DNA from: Coffea arabica
Taxonomy: Eukaryota; Streptophyta; Magnoliopsida; Gentianales; Rubiaceae
Assembly (NCBI RefSeq): GCF_036785885.1
Contig: NC_092310.1
Span: forward strand, 1,116,001 to 1,180,000
Direction: 5' to 3'
Length of the DNA stretch: 64,000 nucleotides
Shown here one piece after another: positions 11,132 through 23,225 of this stretch (the first letter of the stretch is position 1; every line of letters begins with the position of its first letter). The notes under the pieces were generated by a model that did not search any database, had not been told where the DNA came from, and saw nothing but the letters and a program-made list of their open reading frames with translations. Position numbers and translations under genes: made by a program.

Positions 11132-12367
11132 GAGAAAAGGAAAATAAATAAAGAGTAAAAGAAAATACTGCTCAATTGAACTTGCGCAATCCGAATTCAT
11201 GTCCAAGTGATGAATTTCCAACCGTATTTGAGAAAGAGTGGAGAGTTCACTTATTGCACCCTGAAAAAGACAAAATCAAAACAAATAAATTTCTTAAAAA
11301 TAAAAGGTTGCAATCAACAAAATCATGCAATTCAAGGAAAAAGGAAAAATGATCAAGCATGTGGAACCATACAATGTTCAAGGGATAAAAACATGAAATG
11401 AGCTAATCTTTGCTAATCAAATATATGCATTAGTATCCAAAGCAAAGGGAAGCTAATTTCACACAAAAAATCCACAATCATGAACAAAATAAGTTCCATT
11501 TATACATTTTGTCATCAATGATCAAATCCCCGCAAGTACAAAAGCAATCTCAAAATGGAGACAAACACACCAAGCCAAAATATAAATGACCTTCTTGAAA
11601 ATTCATGAAATACTAAAAACTATTGAACCACAAGGATTATAAGTGCATTTATGAATTTCATCAATTAAGGCCATCTTCTCTTCTTTTAGAATTACCTAAG
11701 AATTCAAGAAATTATTCAACCAAACACCTTTTCATTCATTAGGTAATCTAAATTACTCACATGAATATCATAAACTCCCACAAAGCTAATTAAAATGCTA
11801 CATTGGCCACTTAATATGCAACTTGGTTATCAAGCCAAATTAAGCATAAAATTAGCAAAAATTCACCAAATAAGTACAATAAATGCAAATCACAAAATAT
11901 AGTTATCACTAACAATCACCAATAGCATCAATAAGCTCAAATAAATGCACTTAACTTCACATATTAAAAATTGCCTAAAAATGGCAAAATTCAAATAACA
12001 AAGTTAGGTGAAGAATTGTTACCTCAAGGTGGTTTGGTGATGTTTAGAGATGAATATGATGTGAAAACCCCCAAGAAACTTTCTCCAATTTGACCTCAAT
12101 TGAGTGATTTCAAGAAAGTAGAACCCTAACTAATGGTAAGCTTGAAACCACTTTAGAGTTGTTTTTGAAAAAATATGAACTATGAAATTCACTCTAGAGG
12201 ATGGAAGAAAGTGATTTGGTGAAGGTTATTTGAAGATTAAATGGTGAAAAGTGGTGTTTTAGTGAGTGGTGTGTGTTTGAGGTGTTAGTATGTGAGTTGG
12301 GTTGAAGAAGAAGGGAGAAAAATTGTGAAGAATCCGTGAAACGGATTCATCTTACGCTGGTTACTGT

Positions 12368-12690
12368 TCACAATCCGGCCAAAAATTGGAGGGATTCGTG
12401 GAGGGATTGCTGGAGGGATTCTGGGCAGAAATTTTTTTTTTTTTTTTTTTTTTTACTGTTGCATATCCGGCCAGTTTCTGGCCGGATTTCCCGCCGGATT
12501 TGCTACAGTGGATTTTTTTTTTTTTTTTTTTTTTTTACAATCCGGCCAGTTTTTGGCCGGATTTCAGGCCGGATTTTCGGCCGGATTCTGTCCAGAATGC
12601 TCGAAAAAATTTTCTTTTCTCCCCTAACTATCCGGCCTTCAATCCGGCCAACATTTGGCCGGATTTATGGCCGGATTTACTGCAGAAAAA
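12368..12690. repeat. GGCCGG-rich inverted/tandem motif cluster inside T1
   Basis: Four related blocks built from ATCCGGCCA..TGGCCGGAT inverted pairs and further GGCCGGATTT words, separated by T runs of 19-23 bases (near 12432 and 12513). Each CCGGCC/GGCCGG pair could fold into a short hairpin. It is non-coding and unlike the AT-rich surroundings. Confidence 0.7.
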
Positions 12691-13028
12691 GCTGTTTTCT
12701 GCAGTTTTTCCTCCCAATTTGCTTGGCCAACCTTCCACATTCAACCTACTTCATGTTCTTTGAATGAAATTCAAATTTAACATGATCATGCATGAATATA
12801 ACTTAAACATGAAACACCTTAAATGCATGAAATGCAGCAATTGAACATGAAAACTCCCTTTTTGCCTTAATATAAACACCTTTGCAATTGAGATCATTTG
12901 CATGAACTCTTGTCATTGCCACCTACAAAACACACAAAAACATTAATCGAACAACTAAAACTTACTAAAAACAAGCCAACATGAAGAAAAGTGGAGTTGA
13001 AAAGTGATCCAAGCCTTCGTTTTTAAAA

Positions 13029-13165
13029 GGATCCGAGGTCGTTTTAGAAAGGATCCGAGGTCGGATCATGATGATTGAGCTCGGATCAAGAAGCTCGAAT
13101 TTTTTCTGATTGCAGAAGTGGATCCGAGGCCTTGGATCCATATGGATCCGAGGCCTTGGATCCAT
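13029..13165. repeat. GGATCCGAGG tandem motif cluster inside T1
   Basis: Repeats of GGATCCGAGGTCG and GGATCCGAGGCCTTGGATCC, the latter partly palindromic and present twice in a row. It lies in the non-coding part just 3' of the gag-like frame in element orientation. Confidence 0.65.
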
Positions 13166-13544
13166 TGAATCTGCACTTATTGCAGAATTTTTGCAATTTT
13201 CAGTTTGACCTCAATTCTTCAAAATACACCATAGATCATTTCTATGTCAAAATAAACCATTCACGCACATGTAAAATGATCTAAACATGCATTCTAAACC
13301 TCTTTAATGCATCAAAAACCATAATTACTGAATTTGAGGTATTGAGATCTTTGATCAAACTTCGCCCTTTTCACCTCATTTGGTCACTTTTTCAAAACCT
13401 ACAAATGAAAAACAACAAAATTACTCAAACTTATACTTTAAACATAAAATCACTCCAAAGTAACACCAACTTAAACAAACATTGGGTTGCCTCCCAATAA
13501 GCGCTTCTTTAAAGTCAATAGCTTGACTATTTCTCCTCATTTTT

Positions 13545-14702
13545 TCAAGGAGGCTTTGTTAGCGAATAATCCACCATTTTTGGTCTTGGTGGATCATTAA
13601 ATGGTGACTTTATAGCAAAAGCCACATGATCTAATGATGTGAGAAATGAAAGTGACTTACCTATACCAAGTGTTTCATAGATATTACCTTGAATATGCAC
13701 CACTTGAGAACTTAACAAATGAAATGCCATGAAAGTATCTTGGGCAGGAATATCTTTAAAACCTGTACTTTTTATACACTCCTCAAGAGGGGTGAAAATT
13801 GAGCCATTAAAACTCACCTCTTGAGGTTCAAAGTTAGTTCCAAAGATATTATCATGTGAAATGGATATTTGCTCATTAAAACACTCTTGAGATTCATCAT
13901 TTTCATCAAAATGCAACCCATTTTCACATACAACATTCCCACCATTCATGCTAGGATCATTTTGCACATTATTAGAGGAAATAACTTCACACAATGCACT
14001 CAATTGCTCATGTATTCGACCAAAGTGAGAAGCTAATTCATCTATTCTTTCCTCAATCCTATCAAAACGATCGGAAGTTGCATTTGCTAGCTTTTCTAAT
14101 GCTAAATCAAATTGATTAGAAAAATTTTCTACAGCTAGCTCCCAAGATGCATTAGAATCATTAGCTAATGGTTCACTTTCTAACTCCCAAGGTAGAGGTG
14201 TATTAGCTAACTTCTCTATTGCCAACTCCCAAGATGGTTTTGATTCATATTGGACACTTTCAGGTTGGTGATCATAAAAATATGAATTATCACTATAAGT
14301 ACATTGATTATTCCAACCATAAGCAGGAGAATTGCTCCAATTAGCACTATATCGATCAAAACAGGGATTGTAATGCTCTAATTCATCATAATAATCCACA
14401 TTTTGTACTTGCATACATGTATTAGTAACATGATGACCTCCACACAAGTCACAAATCACATAATAAGAATTAAAAGCATTAACATTCCTCCCTTGCTCAA
14501 TTTCATGCATAATTGTGTCCATTTGAACTTGTAACATGATTACATCAACTTTTTCCTTTAAACACTTCAAACCATCTTCATAAGACATACCTCTAGTAAT
14601 TTCTTGGTTACCTCTATTGAAAGAGCTTTGCACTTGGTAACCATCCATTTCCAATCTTCCACTTCTCAAGCATTGTCCTCCAAATTGACCTACCCTTCTC
14701 AT
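13545..14702 (-). CDS. Gag-like protein of element T1
   Basis: An open frame of 385 codons in a fossil element. A zinc-knuckle-like motif, CDLCGGHHVTNTC (C-x2-C-x3-H-x4-C), sits at residues 84-96. It is followed by an acidic Asn/Ser-rich region and a repeated stretch with ANxxWELxxEKL-type words (about residues 150-215). It corresponds in position and general design to the frame at 53343, but overall similarity is low. No protease or polymerase follows it, which is why the element is called non-autonomous. The exact role of these short Gag-like proteins is not known to me. Confidence 0.6.
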   Translation of the reverse strand: MRRVGQFGGQCLRSGRLEMDGYQVQSSFNRGNQEITRGMSYEDGLKCLKEKVDVIMLQVQMDTIMHEIEQGRNVNAFNSYYVICDLCGGHHVTNTCMQVQNVDYYDELEHYNPCFDRYSANWSNSPAYGWNNQCTYSDNSYFYDHQPESVQYESKPSWELAIEKLANTPLPWELESEPLANDSNASWELAVENFSNQFDLALEKLANATSDRFDRIEERIDELASHFGRIHEQLSALCEVISSNNVQNDPSMNGGNVVCENGLHFDENDESQECFNEQISISHDNIFGTNFEPQEVSFNGSIFTPLEECIKSTGFKDIPAQDTFMAFHLLSSQVVHIQGNIYETLGIGKSLSFLTSLDHVAFAIKSPFNDPPRPKMVDYSLTKPP

Positions 14703-14718
14703 TACCTAAAATTGCTTT

Positions 14719-15431
14719 TGAACAATTACCGGTATTACTAAAGCTTCTCTATTATTTAGACTATCAACGAATTATAGCAAATTAAAACCTATTGAAATTA
14801 TACAAGAAAATAGCAAATAAAAGCTCCTTAGGTTGTGGCATCCCTAACTACTCATGCAAGTGCTATATTTGGATCATTTAGTACTACATCTAGGCTAGTT
14901 ATGGTGTAATTTCTTTATGCATTTGAAACCTACTTTCGTAGTGAATCAACTATACTCATAACTAATCCATACCTATTTTCATGGTTATGAAATTAGCTAC
15001 AAGTTCATTTCTTCAATGAAATTACATGAAATGAATCACTAAAAACCACATAAGTGCACCTCTACTTTCGTGAGTGTACTCCTTATGTTTAGCACTTCTT
15101 GAACTAGTGTTAAATCTCAATTTTCATTGCAGAAACAACACCTTAGATCATCACAATCAATGGTACCAGATTAATCATGATTTAAGAAGCCAAAGTGCTA
15201 AATAACTTGCTCAAATCATAGCAATCGAATAACCAAATAATAAACACTAACAATTATAGGAAGTTCAACCAAACCCAAGGCTTAAACTTTAGATACACAT
15301 ATTACACACAAAATCCAGAACTTGTATATTAACTAAACTTGGAATCAAATACAAAAGATAAAGAGTTTGGAAGGAATACAACCCTTGTCACATGAGCTTT
15401 CTTCCTTGCCTTCTTCATCCTCCATCTTCAT
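14719..15431 (-). repeat. Partial right-hand end repeat of element T1
   Basis: 713 bp matching 8348-9060 with a single difference (near 15227), directly followed by the second ATGAG. It represents the middle (R-like) portion of the 1750-bp LTR. Confidence 0.85.
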
Positions 15432-15436
15432 ATGAG

Positions 15437-16015
15437 TTTCTAGAGTGGTCGACTGTAGGCTCTTGTTTAATTTGGACAAGTATTGTATTATTTTTTTAGA
15501 TATTTCTATTTTTTCCATCTAATTATATGAGGGTTAGATTACCCTGTACACCCAACATTTTAGATGTTTTGGGCTTTGCAAACTTTTTTTTTTCCCATTT
15601 TTTCTTCAAAGGGTGAGATTTTGATACACTTTGAACACTTGTTACAAGAGCTCCAAAGGTTTTATATTGAACAATTAAAATTTAAAGTATTGGTAGAGAA
15701 AGTTCATCCAGTGCGTGGAGATGCATGATGCATTCCTTAAGTCTAACAGGGTTCATCTTTCCTGTATGCAAGGGTAAAAGGAAAAAACAAATGTTCTTCA
15801 CAAATTGATTATAATTCAGGTACAAATATTAAGAAAAAAATTGTATTTTCCCGAAACACGGAAAATGCAATGTATTATTGTTCATAGAATTAGTGCACTA
15901 ACAAAGGTTCCAAAATAATGTATGATTTGGAGTAATTTAGTCAGGAGATCAATGTGTAAACTAGGGATCCAATTATTTATGCACCCTGAAGCTCCTTTGG
16001 AGGGTTTTACCCATA
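15437..16015. other. 3' flank of GLP A1
   Basis: AT-rich DNA downstream of A1 (minus-strand gene), matching the flanks of A2-A5. It contains the expected 3' UTR and no other gene. The B-gene 3' flanks (for example 19680-20080) are diverged relatives of it. Confidence 0.6.
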
Positions 16016-16849
16016 TTATGGGTAGTAGTGGTTATCCCTCCAAAATTGTGACTGAAGATATTTGACGACATTCTTGTCAACCTGGAATGCTTTAGTGAGA
16101 ACATCACGAGAAATGGGAGGCTTTGATCCGAAAACAGCATTAGCAATGGTGATGACTCCAGGATTCTGGCTGCTTAGACCAGCAAAAGCAACAGCATTGG
16201 AATGTCCCTTATTGAACTGAAAATGAATGAGGCCTTCAGGGAACACAAACACATCTCCTGGATTCAAAACCTTGGTGAAGAGCTTATTCTTCATGTTCAT
16301 GCCTGGATTCGAAGTAACGAAACCCACAAGAAGAGTGCCCTCTAAAACTACGAGGATCTCGGTAGCACGGGGGTGAGTGTGGGGAGGGTTCAAACCATAA
16401 GGTGCAAAATCGATGCGTGCTAAGGAAACACCTAAAGTGTTGAGTCCTGGAATCTGGTTGACATTAACTGCTGTTACATTCGATCCGAGCGGATTTGATG
16501 TGCTTCCAGGCTCCTTAAGCCCTGGAAAGAAGAAATCTTTGGCTTCCACAAGCTTTGGATCCTTGCATATCTTTCCATTGACAAATACTGCATTAGCCAA
16601 GACAAAAAAAAAAAAAAAAAGTTAGTATGTCACACATTAACTGGAATATTAGTGTTTTTTTTTTTTAAAAGTAATATAATGGCACCAATTAAGACAGTCA
16701 TGAAAATTTTAAAAACAATATAGTTTACCGCCAGCATTGGCATCAGGAACTGCGACACAAAAATCCTGCAATGGACTTGGATCAGAAGCATGGACAATTG
16801 TAAAAACAAGTGCCAAGATGGCTGCAGCTATGTGGAAGCGAAAAGCCAT
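16016..16849 (-). CDS. Germin-like protein A1
   Basis: Exons are 16849-16729 and 16587-16016, with a 141-bp phase-1 intron (GTAAAC donor, AATGCAG acceptor) splitting a Val codon. The product is 230 aa. Residues 1-21 form a signal peptide ending VHA before [11 protein letters not shown]31 and C48 are the usual germin disulfide pair. The cupin motifs are [13 protein letters not shown] (H110, H112, E117) and [19 protein letters not shown] (H162), the four Mn ligands of the family. N77-V-T is a likely glycosylation site. Germin-like proteins are secreted hexameric cupins of the cell wall, and some have superoxide dismutase or oxalate oxidase activity; which applies here cannot be read from sequence. 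As an edge copy it differs from A2-A4 at several residues ([26 protein letters not shown]). Confidence 0.95.
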
Positions 16850-16944
16850 GGTTATCAGAAAGGAAGTATCAAACTATATCAGCTAGTTCGAAAGATGAAA
16901 AGTTGTTTCTTCTCAGATTGTGGATGAATATGTGGTAAAGATTC

Positions 16945-16953
16945 CTATTTATA
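16945..16953 (-). promoter_or_regulatory. TATA box of GLP A1
   Basis: TATAAATAG on the minus strand, 96 bp upstream of the ATG. The same element stands at the same distance in every copy of the array. Confidence 0.7.
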
Positions 16954-16969
16954 GCTATCTTTGGTTGAA

Positions 16970-19300
16970 CCAGTCATTATGTTTTCATGTCTCAACGATT
17001 AGAAAAATGCCACTTTGTCTTCCTAATCTATTTTTGTACAAGTCAACCAACGAATGATTCAGCAACAACTACCTGCTACTTCACATTTTCTTTCCTCTTG
17101 CACGTACGGCAAGACTGATTTGGTCATTTAGGACATCAGGGTTCACGTAAATATTTCCTTGTTTACCCTATATGCTATACATTTCCCACAAAGTGGTACA
17201 GTGATACAAGGTGTTGACGGACCAAGTAACTGGTAAGACCTTTTCTTGAAGAGACGGCCTTTGATATTTCTTGCTTCCAGATGTTTACTTTCTGACCTCA
17301 GTAAAATGATGCATTAGTTGCAACTAATCAGTTTGAAATTCGCAGGCTCAATCCAACTTTACAAAGTAGCATCTGGGATTAGCGCAAAAGAATCAAATAT
17401 ATGGTAATCGTCTGGGAGTAGAGGACCTAATTACTTCAGATAGACCTCTTTTCATTACCTGTTTCTTGTCCGTGTAACTCAGCGCATTTCTGGACTTTTT
17501 CTTTCCAAAATCATCTCAGAACTTGCCAAATTGCAGCTTGGAAGTTCAAAGTTAATTCTACCTTCTAAGTGACTGCTTAACCTTCTTAGTTTGATATTGC
17601 CGTGTTCTATTTAAGCTATTAAATATTGAAAAAGAAAGGAAGATGTAACCCTTGATTAATTATCCAAAATTTTGGATGAAACCAATTTCAATTCACTCAA
17701 TTCAATTTAAAATCCAGATTTCAAACCCATTAATTACCCTATTAATTATTGGAGTAATTTATATTTTCATTTACATCAAAATGAGTGAATTATTTGAAGT
17801 TAAAATCAGGTTTATGGTTCGACGACTGGGTTTGATAACTGGAAGTAGAAATGGTGTAAAAAGGGATGGGAGGGTTAAAAAGAATATCTGAAGCTAAAAT
17901 CATAAATTATCGTGCTCATTTATATGATTTGTTCATCTTGAACAGACATTGACTTGAATACTTAGGAAAATTTTCTTGTAAGACTAAAAGAACTAATTTT
18001 AAAGAATATTCATATTAAGCACACTTGTAGAGAATTATCATATGTATTAATCAATCAATTATAATATTTATTCAACTTAATTTATACGATCAGGAAAAAT
18101 AGTTTGAAAGGGAAAATGATACTTTTCCTCTCCAATATTTAGTGGTTGGAAAAATTTCATCCACAAAGTTTCGTTGCGAATACATTTAGTTCCTACAAAT
18201 TTAATTTATAGTCAATAGTACAAGTGACAGCAAATCAACCAATTTGGGTAGAAAAAAAATTGACAAATAGCTCGTTTAGTCCCTCAACTCTTTTTTTTCT
18301 GTAAATTATTTTTTTCTTAATAAATAAAAAATGATATTTTATTTTATCCTGTTTAATGCTTCTATTTTTTTTTCCAACCCCCAGAAGTACTTTTTTATTT
18401 CACTTCCTTCAACCTTCAAATGCGACAATGTTGGTGAATATGACCAAAATTTCAAACTTTCTTTAAAAAAAGAAAAACTTCACTTTTCTTGTTGTTTTTT
18501 TTAAATTTTCTTTTGTACATAAATTCTTTGTTTTCCTTTTTACTTTCTTTTGCTATTTTTGACACTTTCCTTTCTCCTTTTTCTCTAGTCCCTGATTTTT
18601 TTTTCTATTTAGTCCTTTTATTTTTTCCCCTTAAATACCATTTGCCAGAAAACTTTTTCCATCACCAGACTCGGTGGCTTAAAAGGGCATGACAAACTGT
18701 TCATATTCTCTTTCAAAATAAGGAAATCTATAATTTTTTTTGATTTCTTTTTATGTTATTCCTTCATTTTCTTTTCTGCATTCTTAGTTTAAGAATCTTA
18801 TTAAATTAGAACTATAGATGCGTGTTAAATAATATTTACTCAAATTTAAAAATTTTCATTTGCACATGTAGCATGCATTCCAATCCCACTCATATTTAAA
18901 AAAAAACTACTACACTGAAAATGTAAACATTATTTCTTTTCTTTTTACATAATTTTTTTCCTTTTCTTTTCAAAAGAGGAAGAAGAGGCAGCACGAGTGA
19001 TAGATGCGGAGTAGATAAAGGAAGAGTCTGAATTATTGAAAAGGGAGAGAGAAGCTGCCAAGATTACTTTACAGATGATGGACATAGATGATTTTGTTCT
19101 CTCTCTAATTTGAGATTGAGCTTGAGGACAATCTAATGGCTACATCTTAGTTGTTAGGTGAATTTCCAATTATACCTCTTTTCAGTATATTGAATATATT
19201 TCAATTGTGTTAACAAACTCACATATTGATATTTTTGTTTTCGCAATGGTTTTTATTATTTATTAATTTTTTTGGTGTGAGATTTTGTAGCGCTTTGAAT
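16970..19300. other. A1-B1 spacer (A-type promoter side and B1 3' side)
   Basis: AT-rich, no gene seen. It is homologous to the other A-B spacers but distinct: it lacks about 170 bp present near 26530-26690 and has extra bases near 17140. Around 17650-18100 it aligns with the B-type spacer at 200-670, which shows that A and B spacers share an ancestor. Confidence 0.7.
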
Positions 19301-19672
19301 TAAGGGTGCAAACGAATCGAATCGAATCGAGTTTTGGTCTAATCGAATCGAGTCTCAACTTAGTTTTATGAAACTTGAACTCGAGCTCGAGTTTGACGAG
19401 TTCAAAATGTAAAGTTCGAGTTCGAACTCGACTAAAATTTGAGTCAAGCTCAAACTTAAAAAATTAATTATTTTATTTTAAAAAATGAATAAAATAATAA
19501 TTTTTCAAAATAATATATATATAATCTAGTTAGCTTGCGAGTTAATGGGTTGAATATATAATCTAGTTAGCTCGCGAGTTTGACTTGAATATCTTTGAGT
19601 TCGAGTTTGACTTGATCAGTTCAAGCTCGGATTCGAGCTGCTCGCGAGCTGTTTGATTCATTTGCAGTCGTA
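19301..19672. mobile_element. hAT-like MITE (GAGCTCGAGTTTGA-rich), copy 1
   Basis: Imperfect terminal inverted repeats: GGGTGCAAACGAATCGAA at the left, and CTGCAAATGAATCAAACAGC read inward from the right. The subterminal parts are dense in GAGCTCGAG/GTTCGAG words. It is flanked by CTTTGAAT and CTTCAAAT, a decayed 8-bp duplication. The related A-gene 3' flank (15626) has the uninterrupted site. The 8-bp duplication and GGGTGCAAAC end fit non-autonomous hAT elements. Confidence 0.6.
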
Positions 19673-20080
19673 CTTCAAATACTTCTTACAAGTGCTCCAA
19701 AGGTTTTTCATTGCACAATGAAACTATGGTAAGAACAATTCATCCAATCTGTGGAGATACGTTCTTTTAATCAGACAAAATTCATCTTTCTAGAATCCAA
19801 AAATAAAAGAAGACAAATGTGGTTCATATATTGATTATATCACAGGGTACAAAAAAATTAAGAAAAGAGGTAGTGATTTATAAATTGCATTTTCCTGTAA
19901 GGTGGGAAAATGCCAATGTATTAATCTATGTAGAACCATTGTAGTAACAAAGGGGCCGAAATAATGCTGGATTTTGGAGTAATTCCATATGGAGATCAAA
20001 GTGGAAATGACCCAATTATTTATGCTTCAACACATTACTGTTGCACCCCGAATCTCCTTTGGTTTCAAGAGTTACCCATA

Positions 20081-20872
20081 CTACGGGTAGTTGTTATCCC
20101 ACCAAAATTGGGACTGAAGTTTTTTGATGACATCGTTTCCAACCTGGAATGCTTTGGTAAGAACATCAGGAGAAATCGGAGGATCTGATCCGAATACAGC
20201 ATTAGCAATGGTGATGACTCCTGGATTCTGGCTGCCTAAACCAGCAAAAGCAACAGCATTTGAATGTCCTTGGTTGAATTGGAAATGAATGAGGCCTTGG
20301 GGGAACACAAACACATCTCCTGGATTCAAAACCTTGGTGAAGAGCTTATTCTTCATGTTCATGCCCGGATTCGAAGTAACGAAACCAACAACTAGAGTAC
20401 CCTCCAAAACAAAGAGGACCTCGGTAGCGCGAGGGTGAATGTGGGGAGGGTTCAAACCATAAGGCGCAAAATCGATGCGTGCTAAGGAAACACCTAAAGT
20501 GTTGAGCCCTGGAATTTGGTTGACATTTACCGCTGTTACATTGGACCCGAGTGGATTTGCTGTGCTTCCAGGTTTGTTAAGCCCTGGAAAGAAGAAATCT
20601 TCGGGTTTCACAAGCTTTGGATCCTTGCATATCTTTCCATTGACAAATACTGCATTAGCCAAGATTCGACTAAGTTAGTTTGTCAAACATAGTTAGGATT
20701 CAAGTATATAACATGCAAGAGTCAAGAAATTTTTGAAGTAATCTAGTTTACCTCCGGCATTGGCATCAGGAACTGCCACACAAAAATCCTGCAGTGGACT
20801 TGGATCGGATGCATGGACAACTGTAAAAACAAGTGCCAAGATGGCTGCAGCAATATGGATCCGAACTGCCAT
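20081..20872 (-). CDS. Germin-like protein B1
   Basis: Exons are 20872-20752 and 20649-20081, with a 102-bp intron. The product is 229 aa and begins at the ATG of [10 protein letters not shown]; an in-frame upstream GTG is not used in plants. The signal peptide ends VHA, and C31/C48 are present. Germin box 1 is [13 protein letters not shown] (H110, H112, E117) and box 2 is [19 protein letters not shown] (H162). Compared with A, it has [25 protein letters not shown] and the tail FWWDNNYP, and one residue fewer. All B copies (B1-B4) encode the same protein. A secreted apoplastic Mn-cupin is expected; enzymatic activity is not deducible. Confidence 0.95.
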
Positions 20873-20967
20873 GGTTATCACAAAAGAGGTATCAAACTAT
20901 GTGAACTAATTAGAAAGATGGTAACTTGTTTCTTCTCTGGTGGTGGAAGGACATGTGGGAAAGATGC

Positions 20968-20976
20968 CTATTTATA
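20968..20976 (-). promoter_or_regulatory. TATA box of GLP B1
   Basis: TATAAATAG on the minus strand, 96 bp before the ATG, in a context (GGCTATAAATAGGC) that differs slightly from the A promoters. Confidence 0.7.
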
Positions 20977-20979
20977 GCC

Positions 20980-23225
20980 ACTTTTGGTACGTTGAACTGG
21001 TCATTACATTTTCTCATCTTAAAGATTAAAAAAGGCCGCATTGTCTATGTGTACTATTTTTGCACAATTCAACCGACGAAAGATTCTGCAACCACTGCTT
21101 TCGACTTTGTCATTTTCAGTAGGACTGATTAATAGCATGTAAATGGACCTTTTCATTTCCTGTTTCTTGTCTGTGTACGTAACTTAGAAGGTGGATGGAC
21201 TTTTTCTTTCTTTTTATGTTTGCAAAATCTACTCTGGACTTGCGTATATGCAGATCGGTAAGTTCTAACGTCTAGTGATTGCTTTTTAAATCACCTTGGT
21301 TTATTATTTCCATATTTTATTTAAGCTGTTAAATGTTGAAGAAAATATAGATGTAACCCTTGATTAGTTTTCCAAATTTTGGATGAAACCAATTTTCGTT
21401 TAATCATTCAATTCAATACCGGCCAACAGCCACTTGGGGATAAAGGAATCAAACTTTGTCTCCCACCCGTCACTACCAGCCACTATATGTGGCTTCGTCC
21501 GACGGTGGTTCCCATGCTACAAACAAATTTATTTCAATTCAATACCAGATTTTACACCTGTGTTTGTAGCCACATTCTGTGGCTTCCTTCATGGTGGTTC
21601 TCGTGCGACAAAAAAAAAAAATTCAATTCAATACCAGATTTTACACCATGCTTGTTTATTTACCCAATCAAAGTTCATAGCAGTGTTTTGATATTTTCGT
21701 TTACTTCGTAGATTTGAATACTTAAAGTTAAAATTATAAACTATCTTAATCATTTGTATGATGTATTCCTTGAACAGACCTTGGCTTGAAAATTTGGGGA
21801 AATTTTCTTGTAAAAATTGAGATAATGAATTAAGTTTTTATGAATATTCATTAACCAACGTTGTAGAGAATTAGCACATGTATCAAAATATCAATTATAG
21901 TATTTATTAAACTTAGTTACTCATATATGATTAAAATGATAGTTCAAATGAAAAAAAAATGACACTTCTTGTCCCCCAATGTTAAGGAGTTGTAAAATTT
22001 CCGTCCCTAATGTTTCATTGAAAGCACATTTAGTCCCTATAATTTCAATATGCTACCAATTTATTAGAGCAAATCAACCAATTTGGATGGGAAGTTTTTT
22101 GCAAATAACTCATTTAGTCCTTTTACATTTTATGTAAAGTATCTTTAGTCCATGGTCTTTTATTTTGTCTCACTTAGTCTTTTTACATTTTTTCTAACAC
22201 TAAACTTAGTTCTTATTTCACTTCCACCACCCAGCAGCGTTAAAAAGTCAGAATTTCAACTTTCTCCTCAACCAAAAATTCTTTAATTTTTTGGCAAAGG
22301 ACGAGTAAGATTTAAGAAACGAGGGGGGGGGGGGGAAGATGTTTTGAACCTTGGGCTAATTAATACGGTTTAAATCTTAACACTACATTAAAGCCTCCTT
22401 GGCAAACTTTCTTCTCTTTTCTTTTGTTTTCTTTTTTCTATGTTATTTTTATTTTTAGTTTTTACTTTGTTCAACTATTTTCACTATTTTCCTTTCTTAA
22501 CATAATTTCTTGTTTTGCTCTAGTCCCCATTCTTTTTTTTTTTTTTTTTCCATTTAGCACTTTTACTATTTTTTTAAGCACCAAAACTTCCTTTGCAGAA
22601 AAACTTTTTTCACCTTCAAATTAGGTAGCTTTAAAAGCATGACAAAAGGTTCGACTATTCTTTAGAAAAAAAAATCTTTTCTTTTTTGTCATTTCTTTTT
22701 AAATATTCCTTTTCCTTTTTTTAAGAAAACTATTTTCAACTATTTTTTGCTATTTTTGAATTAATCTTTTTTGTATTGTTAGTGTAGCAATTTTATTACA
22801 CTAGCTAGTGTAGATGTATGCCAAATAATCTTTATTCAAATTTCAAATTCTTTCATTTGCACATATGGCATGTATTCCAGTTTGCTTGTGTAAAAAAATT
22901 GCTACACTAATAATATAGAAAAGATTAATTATTATTTTCTCTATAATTTCTTCCTTTTCTCTTTTATAAAAGAGGAGGAGGAAGAGTAACACGAATGAGA
23001 GACACATAGAAGATAAAGAAAGAGAGGGAGAGTGAGAAAGAGAGGGAAGCTGCCGAGACTAAATGTGTTCAAGAAAAGCTGAAAATGTGAGTAATTGAGA
23101 TACCCCAAATTGGTCCAAATCAAAATATAGGGTAACTTACCTCAAATTTTGAAAATGGTTATGTTATCCGAATATACTTGACATAAATAGGTTGGAATAT
23201 TGTTTTTTATTTTACAAAAACATGG
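20980..23225. other. B1 promoter-side spacer
   Basis: AT-rich and without genes. It holds the TTCAATTCAATACC cluster (about 21415-21650), a G run near 22323 and the 138-bp MITE. Confidence 0.7.
22776..22913. mobile_element. 138-bp MITE, B1 spacer copy
   Basis: Same inverted-repeat element as at 7351, in the orthologous place of this unit. Confidence 0.6.

Larger units (their letters stand above)
8230..15431 (-). mobile_element. Tat-like LTR element without pol (non-autonomous), element T1 (fossil)
   Basis: A 7.2-kb insertion in the spacer with a 5-bp ATGAG duplication (8225-8229, 15432-15436). In minus orientation its parts are: a partial end repeat at the right (14719-15431), a gag-like frame (14702-13545), a long non-coding stretch with GGCCGG and GGATCC tandem motifs, two polypurine-type motifs, and a complete 1750-bp LTR at the left (TGATAAG...CCCGTCA). 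No reverse transcriptase or integrase similarity is visible in any frame. The polypurine/LTR border closely resembles that of the element at 51732. Shared repeat ends differ at one site in 713, so it is very young. It is not whole, because its ends are unequal. Confidence 0.85.

Noticed and set aside
12336-12767. Overlapping open frames of 125 and 143 codons
   Set aside because: They are translations of T runs and GGCCGG repeats within element T1 and contain no domain.
16588-16600. Start of the GLP exon-2 frames at an apparent Met of MANAVFVNG
   Set aside because: The codon is TTG and lies in the intron. The family's disulfide Cys and the signal peptide are in the upstream 121-bp exon, joined by proper GT/AG sites.
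17652-17891. 79-codon frame repeated in each A-type spacer
   Set aside because: Low-complexity AT-rich sequence in the promoter-side spacer. The A5 copy is interrupted early, and there is no signal of coding selection.
19320-19670. Dense GAGCTCGAG/TTCGAAC words considered as a regulatory cluster
   Set aside because: They belong to a hAT-like MITE with terminal inverted repeats, present in all four A-B spacers as part of the unit.
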